Positions 9,005 to 17,699 of a stretch of DNA of 64,000 nt are shown here, in pieces; within the stretch, counting starts at the first letter, position 1, and each line of letters opens with the position of its first letter. The DNA is from MED-G20 sp038108155. Lineage in GTDB: Bacteria > Bacteroidota > Bacteroidia > Flavobacteriales_D > Parvicellaceae. A model generated the notes under the pieces. It was not told the origin of the DNA. It made no database searches and saw only the letters and a list, made by a program, of their open reading frames with translations. A program made the translations under genes and the position numbers. Location of the stretch: the NCBI GenBank assembly GCA_038108155.1, contig JAYNHP010000005.1, positions 7,557 through 71,556 of the forward strand, in the 5' to 3' direction.

Positions 9005-10926
9005 ATTTCTAAATTTAATGCCTGTTTGGTTGTTAAAACAGCAGGTAGACAAAATTTGTCATTGCAAATAAATATATTTTTTTTGTTGGGTTTATACTTT
9101 TCTTTGAAAATTGGTAAATCTGATTGTTTTTCTAATAAATATACATCTTCAAAAAATTCTTTTTCGGAATAAAATTCTAGCAACTCCTTTACGGAAAATC
9201 CAACCATAACATATTGTTTTTTAGGAATATTAAGTTTCTTAGATAAAAGCATCCAATTGGTAAAATTGGAAGGGGAACTTTTGGCATTTAGTGCCACTGT
9301 TGATAGCATTTTATTACAAATATTCAAAAAATATTTGTCGTAAGTAACTTTATAAATATCGAATAAATTATTAGCCATTACTGAATTACTAGATGGAATT
9401 ACCTGATCATCTATCTCAATGACATCTTTATAAAGATTTTGTTCATTAGAAAGTCTAAAAAGATTTTTTTCTTTATGCCAAAATTTAGAAATTGTAGCTT
9501 CTGTAAAATGAATACTTTTTTCTAGCCAATAGCTGGAATTTTTAATTTTCCCCATCTTAATAGCTGCGGAAATCAACCAAGCATAATCTTCCAGGGTTCC
9601 ATTTATCACATTATTTTTATAAACCAATCTGTTGCATTGGTATTTTTTATTGGTGAATTTTTTTAAGATAAGTCTTAGAAGACTTTCTGCTTTATCTAAA
9701 TATTCTTTTTTCCTATAGGTAATTGATGCATCTAAAAGTCCATTTACCATCATGCAATTCCAGCTGCAAATGGCCTTATTATCAATTGCTGGAAAACTTT
9801 TATTTTTTCGTATTTTTTTTAGCTTGAAAATAATTTTTTTTGCTTTCTCACTCTTGTCATAGGTTGTTCTATGCATATGCCAATTATTTTCCCAAAGCAG
9901 CTCCTTGGTCATATTAAAGTGAGATTTACAATAGTTTTGTTCTTGCTCATTTAAATTTTCATGAATTTCAGATTCTTTAAAAACATAATAAGCTCCCTCT
10001 CCATCTTTATTGTCTGCATCAATAGAAGCTGGAAAAAGATGATAGTTTTTTTCACTTAGCGCTAGCCAATAATCAATTGTTTGTTGGACTAAAAATTCAT
10101 TTTTGGTGTCTTTATTTAAAAAATCTGAAACGGAAAAAACACTTATCAATTGAGCGTTGTCGTAAAGCATTTTTTCAAAATGTGGAATATTCCAGTATTC
10201 ATCTACACAGTATCTAAAAAACCCACCTTCTAGATGATCAAATAATCCTCTTTGAGAAATTTTATCAAGGGTTAGATTGGTAAATAAATCCCAATCATTC
10301 GATTTACCTACCAAAATTGAAAAATTTAAAATTGTTGGTAAAGGGAATTTTTGATTGGAATTAATCCCTCCATTTTTAATGTCCAAAAAATAACTCCATT
10401 CGCTAAACTCATTTGAAAAATTAAAATCCGCTTTTTTAGTTGTTTTATTAGATTCTAAAAGATGATGAGAATACTTTTGAGTAAAGTCTAAAAGAGTCTC
10501 GGGATGTTCCCTATGTAAAACATTGAATCTATTGATTAATTGCATCCATTCTTTGGTTTGGAAATAGGTTCCAGCATAAAGCGGAGTTGTGTCTGGCATT
10601 AAAATACAATTTAAAGGCCATCCTCCATTTCCTTTAGTCTCTACTATAAAATCCATGTAAGCATTATCTACATCTGGGTGTTCTTCTCTATCAACTTTAA
10701 TAGAAATAAAGTTTTGGTTCATAAAATTTGCAATTGGCTGATTGCTAAATGTCTCTTTCTCCATAACATGACACCAATGACATGCAGAATATCCAATACT
10801 TAGGATAATTAACTTATTTTCCAACAATGCATTATCTAAAGTTTTCTTTGACCAATTTTTCCAGTGAATTGGATTTTGAGCATGATGTTTTAAATAAGCA
10901 CTATTTGAGCTATTTAATTCATTCAT
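9001..10926 (-). CDS. DUF255 (YyaL/SSP411-type) thioredoxin-domain protein
   Basis: A 641-aa protein with an N-terminal thioredoxin-like domain carrying a CHWC motif (C49, C52, in YSACHWCHVMEKETF) and IKVDREEHPDVD, followed by an (alpha/alpha)6-barrel-like region of about 450 residues. This is the architecture of the YyaL/spermatogenesis-associated protein 20 family. Its biochemical function is unsettled; redox or glycan-epimerase-like activities have been suggested from the fold. No signal peptide is visible. The start overlaps the WYL regulator gene by 8 bp and the stop overlaps the next gene by 4 bp, so translation is likely coupled. Confidence 0.9.
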   Translation of the reverse strand: MNELNSSNSAYLKHHAQNPIHWKNWSKKTLDNALLENKLIILSIGYSACHWCHVMEKETFSNQPIANFMNQNFISIKVDREEHPDVDNAYMDFIVETKGNGGWPLNCILMPDTTPLYAGTYFQTKEWMQLINRFNVLHREHPETLLDFTQKYSHHLLESNKTTKKADFNFSNEFSEWSYFLDIKNGGINSNQKFPLPTILNFSILVGKSNDWDLFTNLTLDKISQRGLFDHLEGGFFRYCVDEYWNIPHFEKMLYDNAQLISVFSVSDFLNKDTKNEFLVQQTIDYWLALSEKNYHLFPASIDADNKDGEGAYYVFKESEIHENLNEQEQNYCKSHFNMTKELLWENNWHMHRTTYDKSEKAKKIIFKLKKIRKNKSFPAIDNKAICSWNCMMVNGLLDASITYRKKEYLDKAESLLRLILKKFTNKKYQCNRLVYKNNVINGTLEDYAWLISAAIKMGKIKNSSYWLEKSIHFTEATISKFWHKEKNLFRLSNEQNLYKDVIEIDDQVIPSSNSVMANNLFDIYKVTYDKYFLNICNKMLSTVALNAKSSPSNFTNWMLLSKKLNIPKKQYVMVGFSVKELLEFYSEKEFFEDVYLLEKQSDLPIFKEKYKPNKKNIFICNDKFCLPAVLTTKQALNLEI

Positions 10927-11935
10927 TGTTGTAATTATCTAATAGCTCTTTCAAATCCGATAAAATCTGATTTTTTAAATGTTTAGGAGAAATAATTTTA
11001 CAATCTTTTCCAAAACCCATCAACAACATTTTAAGCTCGTAAGTAATTAATAAATGGAAGGAGAAAAGATGGTTTCCATTAGATTTTATTTTCTTTATTT
11101 TTTGAGAATGATGAATGGGTTGAGACTCTAAATACTTGGAAAGTATTGGCTTGGTTTCAATCACTATTTCGTTGGGGAGCTCATTAAAAACAGTAATACC
11201 AATAGAATGCTTAAAATAATTATCTGGAGAGAATTTTGTATCCACGGTAAACTTTTGCTCAAGGGCTATTGGGTCGTAAATTCTGTCTAATGCAAAAGTT
11301 ATGACTTTATTTTTAAGTTCGCTTTTCCCAGTTAAATACCACCTATTTCTATACTCTTTTAATAAATATGGATGAACCCTTCTCACTGTTTTTTCATTTT
11401 TGGAGTAATTAAAATAATTAAACTGTAGAGTTTTTTTATTTTTTATGGCTTGCAAAAAAAGTTCTAAATTCTCATTTCCCCTTACAGTAGGTAGCGTTTC
11501 AAATTGAATGACTTCTTCTTCTTGAGAATTACTGTTTGAAGAGCTAACAGCACGATCTAATATTTTTTGAATAGCGAATTCATACTGACTAAAAAGACTC
11601 GTATTTTTAAATTGATGAAGTATGGTGGAAGCTGCTTTTATGGCGTTTACATCTTTATCTGTAAGAGGCACATCGTCCATAGAAAAATCTTTTTCTTTAT
11701 AAAAATATCCTCTTTCTTTTTTACTGTATGCAATCGGCGCATCGTGTTCCATTCGCATAGCAAATAAGTCTTTTTCAATGGTAGAGGCGCAAATATGAGT
11801 TCCATCACTGGTTCCAAAAATTTCGTCTTCACAAAGCTGTCTCAAATCTTTTTTACTTGGAAAAGGATTGTAGTCGTTACGAATAGCTCTATCTATAATT
11901 CTGTACCTTAATAATGCGTTTTTAATTGCTGGCAT
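10919..11935 (-). CDS. WYL-domain transcriptional regulator
   Basis: A 338-aa regulator: an N-terminal winged-helix DNA-binding part (about 1-80) and a central WYL ligand-binding domain containing RNRWYLTGKSE, followed by the WCX C-terminal extension. WYL proteins bind small molecules or nucleic acids and control diverse genes, in some bacteria defence or DNA-damage loci. No defence genes adjoin it here. It lies 4 bp after the MBOAT gene and overlaps the DUF255 gene by 8 bp. The target is unknown. Confidence 0.88.
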   Translation of the reverse strand: MPAIKNALLRYRIIDRAIRNDYNPFPSKKDLRQLCEDEIFGTSDGTHICASTIEKDLFAMRMEHDAPIAYSKKERGYFYKEKDFSMDDVPLTDKDVNAIKAASTILHQFKNTSLFSQYEFAIQKILDRAVSSSNSNSQEEEVIQFETLPTVRGNENLELFLQAIKNKKTLQFNYFNYSKNEKTVRRVHPYLLKEYRNRWYLTGKSELKNKVITFALDRIYDPIALEQKFTVDTKFSPDNYFKHSIGITVFNELPNEIVIETKPILSKYLESQPIHHSQKIKKIKSNGNHLFSFHLLITYELKMLLMGFGKDCKIISPKHLKNQILSDLKELLDNYNNE

Positions 11936-11939
11936 AACA

Positions 11940-13670
11940 TCAAAATTGGAAATATATAAATGGTTGTAAGCTTACAGAAGCAATTTGATACATGAAAAAT
12001 ACTGCAACAAAACAAACTCCCAACTGTACTAAAACTGGCGAATTTGAAAATTTGTCTCTATACCAAAATTTCCAGTCTTCAGGTATAAAATGAATTAAAA
12101 ATCCTAGTATTATCACTAAAAAAACATTACTGTAAACCAACAAAACATCAGAAATTAAACTCCATTCAAAATTAAAAATTAGCTGGTTTAGAATTTCATT
12201 AGCAGTAAACCATTCTGAAATTATATTGTGACCTTCATCCATTTGATCCCATGAGTTATTGGAACCTGTTCTAAACCAGATTCTAGTAAATGTCACAAAA
12301 TTAAAGGTAATTATTACTCCTAAAATTTTATTCCACCACTTAGATTTATTTTTCCAAGGGCTAATATTTTTCCATAATTTATAAACTACTATTCCAATCC
12401 CATTTAATCCTCCCCAAAGAACAAAATTCCAACTTGCTCCATGCCAAAGTCCTCCAATTAACATGGTTAGCATAATGTTAATATTGGTTAAATACCATTT
12501 GTTAAATTTTGGGAAAATTTCACCTAAAAGTAAAGTGGTAAAGATGACTGAAATAATTCCAAAAAGAAGTGCTAAAGATCCGCTAATTAAATAAACAAAA
12601 ATAACAATCAATGAAAGTGCTACATAACTAAAAATAGATCCACCCCTATTTCCCCCCATAGGAATGTATAGATAGTCTTTTAACCAAGAGGATAAAGAAA
12701 TGTGCCACCTTTTCCAAAATTCACCACAATTATCTGCTTTGTATGGAGAATTGAAATTTTTTGGCAACCTAAAGCCAAGCATCAATGCTATTCCAATTGC
12801 TATGTCTGTGTAGCCAGAAAAATCTGCATAAACCTGTAAAGAATACCCATAAAGAGCCATTAGGTTTTCAAATCCCGAAAACATTACTGGATTGTCAAAT
12901 ACTCTGTCTACAAAATTTACTGCAATATAATCCGCTAATAAAAATTTCTTTAAAAGTCCATTTATTATCCAAAATAATGCAAGACCAAATTCTTTTTTAG
13001 TAACCTTGTAAGGTTGGTAAATTTGAGGGATGAATTCTGAAGCTCTTACAATTGGCCCAGCTACTAACTGAGGGAAAAAAGAAACATAAAAGCCAAAGTC
13101 AAAAATACTTTTAACAGGGTTTAATTGTTTTCTATAGATATCAATTGCGTAAGACATGGTCTGAAAAGTATAAAAGGATATTCCAATTGGTAATAATATT
13201 TGATCTACTCTAAAACTTGATCCTGTAAATTGGTTGGTAAATAATGCAAAATGATTTATTGGATGCCACTGCGAACCAATAATGGAGTTAAATGAATCGG
13301 CAAAAAAGTAAGCATATTTAAAATAAATTAAAATAATAAGGTTAATAGAAACACTTAGTCCGAGAAGAATTTTTGCATTTAACTCCTTTTTAGAAATATA
13401 GATTGCTTTGCCTATATAAAAATCTGCAACGGTGGAAAAAAGTAAAATAGAAAAGAAAAAACCGCTTGTTTTGAAATAAAAAAAGAGACTTGCTAAGAAT
13501 AGAAAAATACTTCTTAAGCGCATTTTACTATGTATTAAACCATAGCCAATTAACACGAATAAAAAGAAAATCCAAAAAGGATACTCAGTAAATATCATAG
13601 GATGTTCTGAGTAAGATAAAAATGGTGAAAACAACCATTCTGAAAATTTATTTAAAGAAAAATCATCCAT
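11940..13670 (-). CDS. MBOAT-family membrane-bound O-acyltransferase (AlgI/PatA-like)
   Basis: About 576 aa with many hydrophobic helices. It has the hallmark block EFWKRWHISLSSWLKDYLY (H323) and the catalytic histidine in IGGLWHGASWN (H410). MBOAT proteins of this AlgI/PatA/DltB type move acyl (usually acetyl) groups across the membrane for transfer to a polysaccharide or peptidoglycan. I chose the ATG at 13670, which overlaps the upstream SGNH gene by 8 bp like its neighbours; the TTG/ATG starts further up would add 19 residues inside that gene. Two SGNH hydrolases immediately upstream fit the MBOAT-plus-SGNH partner arrangement. Confidence 0.9.
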   Translation of the reverse strand: MDDFSLNKFSEWLFSPFLSYSEHPMIFTEYPFWIFFLFVLIGYGLIHSKMRLRSIFLFLASLFFYFKTSGFFFSILLFSTVADFYIGKAIYISKKELNAKILLGLSVSINLIILIYFKYAYFFADSFNSIIGSQWHPINHFALFTNQFTGSSFRVDQILLPIGISFYTFQTMSYAIDIYRKQLNPVKSIFDFGFYVSFFPQLVAGPIVRASEFIPQIYQPYKVTKKEFGLALFWIINGLLKKFLLADYIAVNFVDRVFDNPVMFSGFENLMALYGYSLQVYADFSGYTDIAIGIALMLGFRLPKNFNSPYKADNCGEFWKRWHISLSSWLKDYLYIPMGGNRGGSIFSYVALSLIVIFVYLISGSLALLFGIISVIFTTLLLGEIFPKFNKWYLTNINIMLTMLIGGLWHGASWNFVLWGGLNGIGIVVYKLWKNISPWKNKSKWWNKILGVIITFNFVTFTRIWFRTGSNNSWDQMDEGHNIISEWFTANEILNQLIFNFEWSLISDVLLVYSNVFLVIILGFLIHFIPEDWKFWYRDKFSNSPVLVQLGVCFVAVFFMYQIASVSLQPFIYFQF

Positions 13671-14895
13671 TCTTGGTGGTATATTTTTTATAAGCCTCCA
13701 TAAAGGCTTCAAATAGCAAATCTCCAATCAAATTATAACCTTTATAATTAAGATGCAATAAATCTTTTTTAGCTAAGTCGTCCGAGTACCACTTTTGAAT
13801 AGAATTGAGTCCTCCCATTATTTCAAACATGTCCCAAACAGCTAATTTTTTAGCTTTAGCAAGATCAACCATTGCTTCTTTGGCTTCATAAACTCTTTTA
13901 TTTGGGTATTTTCGATGGTAGTAGCTGTCGTTATTAGTTGTAAATAAAATTGCAGCCTCTGGGTTTATAGAATATATTCTTTGTATTAAAGTATCGTAAT
14001 TTTTAGTGTACGATTCTTTTGAAAAATCATTTTCGTAAGCATCGTTAATACCAATTGAAAATATTACCAAATCTGGTGGCATTAATTCCAACTGATTTTC
14101 TAAATTCACACACCTTAAATAACTTGGGACACTTGCTCCATTTACCCCAATAGAATGGTAAGAAATACCGTGCTTATTATTATCAAAACAAAATCCAAAT
14201 AAAGAAAATTTTGATTCAATGTTTTGTTTTTTGACAATAGAAAAAGACAAAGAATCAACAGCCTTAGAAAGTTTGTACTTAATATGCCCTTCTAACTTTT
14301 GGGAGCTAATTAGAATAGTAGAATCTAGTATCAAGGTAATGTCATAATTGTTACTTGAGTCTTCAAAAAACAGATCGATTTCCTGAAAGGAGTTAAACTT
14401 ATTTCTTGGTTTTTTATACCAAATGTTAATTGTAGACGAAGAGTCTAAAAGTTCTGCTCTTGCACCTAGCAATCCGAAAGGCCCCTTATGATGGTTAACA
14501 GAATTTCTGTACCCTTTCCATTTTCCAGAATGGTAAGAGGTAATTATTGGTGATCCATTAGACTTAATTAATCTAAAAGGGAAAAAGAATCCTCTTCCGG
14601 CATTATTAAATGGTAAAGAATGTTGAAAGTTTTCTCTTAAATTATTGGACCAAATATCGGCCTGTATATGAGATCCTCCAAAATGGTAAATATTTAAATT
14701 TTCATTTCCATTTTCGTAGAGCCTATCCAATTTCCTAAAGAATTTATTCCATGTTTTATTTCCATAGATTTTTATATGGTTAAGCTCTTGGCTTATATAT
14801 GGATATTTGTTATAATTAATTGCATTAAATTGAGCAATAAAACTGAACGGAATTAACACTGTAAAACAAAAAATGAACCTTAGTTTCTTATTCAT
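13663..14895 (-). CDS. Exported SGNH/GDSL-family hydrolase or acetyltransferase (second of pair)
   Basis: A 410-aa protein with a signal peptide (about 1-21) and a divided SGNH hydrolase domain. The block I catalytic serine is in YHFGGSHIQAD (S75), the glycine/asparagine blocks are in IFSIGINDAYEND, and the DxxH block V is DLLH (D378, H381). About 190 residues of beta-rich sequence are inserted between blocks I and III, as in several polysaccharide acetyl-modifying enzymes. Beside an MBOAT protein it probably attaches or removes acyl groups on an envelope glycan in the periplasm. The start overlaps the preceding SGNH gene by 8 bp. Confidence 0.85.
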   Translation of the reverse strand: MNKKLRFIFCFTVLIPFSFIAQFNAINYNKYPYISQELNHIKIYGNKTWNKFFRKLDRLYENGNENLNIYHFGGSHIQADIWSNNLRENFQHSLPFNNAGRGFFFPFRLIKSNGSPIITSYHSGKWKGYRNSVNHHKGPFGLLGARAELLDSSSTINIWYKKPRNKFNSFQEIDLFFEDSSNNYDITLILDSTILISSQKLEGHIKYKLSKAVDSLSFSIVKKQNIESKFSLFGFCFDNNKHGISYHSIGVNGASVPSYLRCVNLENQLELMPPDLVIFSIGINDAYENDFSKESYTKNYDTLIQRIYSINPEAAILFTTNNDSYYHRKYPNKRVYEAKEAMVDLAKAKKLAVWDMFEIMGGLNSIQKWYSDDLAKKDLLHLNYKGYNLIGDLLFEAFMEAYKKYTTKNG

Positions 14896-16342
14896 CTTTT
14901 TCTTTTAAATAGTTTTCATAGTCTACCATAAAATCTTCAATAAAATAATCTGCTATTTTCTTTGCCCCAGCATTGGTAAAATGGATATAATCTCTGGCAG
15001 CTAGAGAGGGCTTTTTGTTTACCCACTCTTGAATTGAATTTTCTCCACCCATATTTAAATACATATCCCAAAAAAATGAATTTGTTTCAAAAGCAGCTTT
15101 TTTAAGTGCGCTAATCACATCTTCAAGGATAGGGTAAGTAATAAATTTCGTCTTTTGTTTTTTGGCCATATCAGCTGGGCCAATAACAAGTACTAGCGCA
15201 TTGGGATTAATTCGTTTTAGTTTTAAGATTTGTTTCTTAAAATAGCTGCCATATTTTTCAGCTCTTTCTTTAGATTTTATATATGGAATAGTGTTGCCCC
15301 CAAACTCTAGTATTAATAAATCTGGAGAAAGTAATTTATGCATTTGACTTAAAGAGCTATAGTCTACTTTTGAAAACTCTGTCCCAGAGGCGCCCCTTAA
15401 TGGAATATTATCCACTATAACGCCTTTTTTCCCTTCCAAAGAAATTCCAAATATTATTGGTGAAGTATTGGAACTGAATTGAATATCCATTGATTTAGGC
15501 GCCTTAGAAAAGTTCATTTTTTTCAAAGTTATATCTGAAGCCTCTAATAGCGTATCAATATGGAAAATAGAGTCATCAACAAGCATTCTAAAAACTGTTT
15601 TTTCTTCACTTGTATAATAGATTTTAATGGTCTTATAATCTCTACACAACTTGTAAGCTTTAGAGGGTTTATTAATGGCTACAGTACCATTAAACAGAAA
15701 ATTGGAATCTATTAGTAGAGAGTCTAGTTCCATCTTACAAAAAGAAAATAAAGCGCCATATTTTTTATGTTTGACACTTTTATCAATATACGGTCCAAAT
15801 CCTGTTTTTCTAACCCAATTGGTGGATGGAATATTTTTAAGGCTAATTTTTCTAGTTGCTGGAATAACAGCAGATAACCCAGCCCCGTTTCCACCAAATT
15901 CTTTTTGTAATCGCTCTCTAAGTCTACCCGATATTCTGTCCCCCTCTATTTGTGAATCTCCATAATGCATGATTCTTACTTTTTTAATTTTAGCATTTTC
16001 TAACTTTTTAAAAAAAGGAAACATCAATGACCTATTATTTTCTGGATACTGAATTTTCTTTAAAGAAAATAGTGCTGAATCTCTTCTTTTTTTCTCAAGA
16101 AGTAATACTAAATTATTTAGACTATCTGCTTTCTTTTTTTCTATTTCTTTAATAGAGTCTTGATTAATAATTACTTCGGGAGCCTGAACAACAGGCGGAA
16201 TAGGGTTTTTAAACTCTTCTTTAGAAACAAAGTCAAAAGTTATATTATTTAACTTGATGCCTTCTGAGGGGAAAACCCAAAATAAAATTAAAATAAGCGC
16301 ATAAAGTCCTATTAAAAAAGTTAGAGGATAAAAGGGTGTTAT
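14888..16342 (-). CDS. Membrane-anchored SGNH-family protein; N-terminus lacks a standard start codon
   Basis: SGNH motifs are clear: catalytic serine in MHYGDSQIEGDR, LEFGGNT in block III and DYIH (DxxH) near the C-terminus. With only ATG/GTG/TTG starts the gene would begin at TTG 16027 or ATG 16024, leaving ~310 bp unexplained. The same frame is open upstream to a TAA at 16397-16399 and encodes a membrane helix (PLTFLIGLYALILILFWVF), a proline-rich stretch and a charged, probably coiled-coil linker. That upstream segment has no ATG, GTG, TTG or CTG. An ATA at 16342-16340 overlaps the LysM gene's TAA stop (ATAA), copying the ATGA overlaps seen elsewhere in the window. I therefore propose a 484-aa protein starting there (S130, D451, H454). 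ATT codons at 16378 and 16360 are alternatives; a sequencing error or recent ATG-to-ATA change is also possible. Confidence 0.75.
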   Translation of the reverse strand: MTPFYPLTFLIGLYALILILFWVFPSEGIKLNNITFDFVSKEEFKNPIPPVVQAPEVIINQDSIKEIEKKKADSLNNLVLLLEKKRRDSALFSLKKIQYPENNRSLMFPFFKKLENAKIKKVRIMHYGDSQIEGDRISGRLRERLQKEFGGNGAGLSAVIPATRKISLKNIPSTNWVRKTGFGPYIDKSVKHKKYGALFSFCKMELDSLLIDSNFLFNGTVAINKPSKAYKLCRDYKTIKIYYTSEEKTVFRMLVDDSIFHIDTLLEASDITLKKMNFSKAPKSMDIQFSSNTSPIIFGISLEGKKGVIVDNIPLRGASGTEFSKVDYSSLSQMHKLLSPDLLILEFGGNTIPYIKSKERAEKYGSYFKKQILKLKRINPNALVLVIGPADMAKKQKTKFITYPILEDVISALKKAAFETNSFFWDMYLNMGGENSIQEWVNKKPSLAARDYIHFTNAGAKKIADYFIEDFMVDYENYLKEKDE

Positions 16343-17568
16343 TTGTTTGTTATTTTTAATTGTTGATTTTGTTTTAATTCTTGATAAATATTGTATTTAC
16401 ATATTTTTTTTACAGAGGTTTCAGGTCTGTTTGAAGCTACTTCCCAAAAGTATTTCTCTTTAGTTACGGTATGTAAATGCATCTTATAATTTGTATCCAT
16501 TTGATTTGAAAACAACTTTAATTTTTGACCTTGATATATCATAGTGCTAGATAAATTATTCCATTTCATAATTTGAGCTACAGAAACGTCAAAATCTATT
16601 GCTATTTGTCCTAAAACATCACCAAACTCTATAATATGAATTAAAGGCTCCTTGGCAGATGCTTCCTTTAGAAATAGATTATTGATCATAGAATCTTGAA
16701 ATGCAATAATTTTAGATTGGTTTTGTAAAATGAAGTTTCCAAGCTCCTTTTTTAAAACTATAGATTGATTTTTGGGAATCATTTGACCTGTTAAAAATGG
16801 GTTTTTGATATTAATTTGATTAAAATCAATTATTTTAAATTGTGCTATAGCATCAAACAAAATATTGTCGTTAAAAGAAAATTTTTGATAATTTTTGTTT
16901 GAGATTTTGTTATTGATTATAAAATCTTTTAAATCAAGTTGATTTAACCAATTAATAAGTTTGATATTTTCCAGGTATTTGCTTTCTATAAATTCCTGAG
17001 CTACATCCCACTTTTTTGATTTTGATTCTTTAAATATATTAGAAACATAGCTTGGAGAAGTAATAAAAGCCAATAGTGTCCAATTTTCAGATTTGTAGTT
17101 CCCCATTAAAAACTTAAGTTGTTGTACTGCAGCCAAAGTTGCTAGCCGATTATTCATTCTTTGATCTACATAAGAATTTATTTGAAGATCTTTTTTTAAT
17201 GCTGTGATATAGCTTAGGGCCCAAATTCCCTTAGAGGAAAAATCTGAAGTGTGGGTGGAGTTATAACCAGATAAGACCAAAGGCAAAAACCCAAATGAGT
17301 TAGGGAGTTTATTTTCTCTTAAAATAGAGTCCACATAATAAAATTGATTTCTTCTTATATTAAGTAGCGCATTGAGTTGTTTTTTAAAAGGTTTGAAACA
17401 ATTTAATTCTTCTGGGATGGTTTTTATTAGCCCTTTATTAGAGTTCTTTAGATTTACTTGAGAAGCTTCAAATAAAAAACAGCTTGGGTTGTTTTGAGAA
17501 ATAAAAAAAGAATTAATTAACAAATTAAAAGCCATTAAAATTAGTAGCTTTTTTTTAGAGCGCTTCAT
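16339..17568 (-). CDS. Exported LysM protein with degenerate lytic-transglycosylase-like domain
   Basis: About 409 aa from ATG 17568, which starts a good signal peptide (MKRSKKKLLILMAFNLLIN); the open frame reaches 17601 but that adds 11 residues before it. Residues ~60-190 follow the MltD/SLT pattern (LPLVLSGYN, SSKGIWAL, SYVDQRMNN, AAVQQLKFLMGNY). The usual catalytic glutamate of the LPLVES block is leucine here (L99), and the late AYN-G block is replaced by AFITSPSYV. One LysM peptidoglycan-binding motif spans about 310-353 (EFGDVLGQIA...GQKLKLF). It is therefore probably a peptidoglycan-binding scaffold and not an enzyme. It heads the SGNH-SGNH-MBOAT block. Confidence 0.8.
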   Translation of the reverse strand: MKRSKKKLLILMAFNLLINSFFISQNNPSCFLFEASQVNLKNSNKGLIKTIPEELNCFKPFKKQLNALLNIRRNQFYYVDSILRENKLPNSFGFLPLVLSGYNSTHTSDFSSKGIWALSYITALKKDLQINSYVDQRMNNRLATLAAVQQLKFLMGNYKSENWTLLAFITSPSYVSNIFKESKSKKWDVAQEFIESKYLENIKLINWLNQLDLKDFIINNKISNKNYQKFSFNDNILFDAIAQFKIIDFNQINIKNPFLTGQMIPKNQSIVLKKELGNFILQNQSKIIAFQDSMINNLFLKEASAKEPLIHIIEFGDVLGQIAIDFDVSVAQIMKWNNLSSTMIYQGQKLKLFSNQMDTNYKMHLHTVTKEKYFWEVASNRPETSVKKICKYNIYQELKQNQQLKITNK

Positions 17569-17699
17569 TATACATTTTTTAGAATAAAAAAATATGTTCA
17601 CTTAAATTTGTTTTATCAAATAATTGGAAGTTTAATGTCTCATTAATACGAATCAACTCCTTAAAGTATTTAAATATAGTTATTGTAGCGAAAAAAAAA

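Noticed and set aside
10919..11935. WYL regulator as a sign of a nearby antiphage defence island
   Set aside because: The neighbouring genes are an MBOAT acyltransferase and a DUF255 protein; no nuclease, helicase, toxin or other defence gene adjoins.
16339..16399. Fusion of the LysM protein and the SGNH protein by frameshift
   Set aside because: The LysM gene ends naturally after its C-terminal region, and the SGNH frame begins with its own membrane helix; the two are in different frames without a slippery site.
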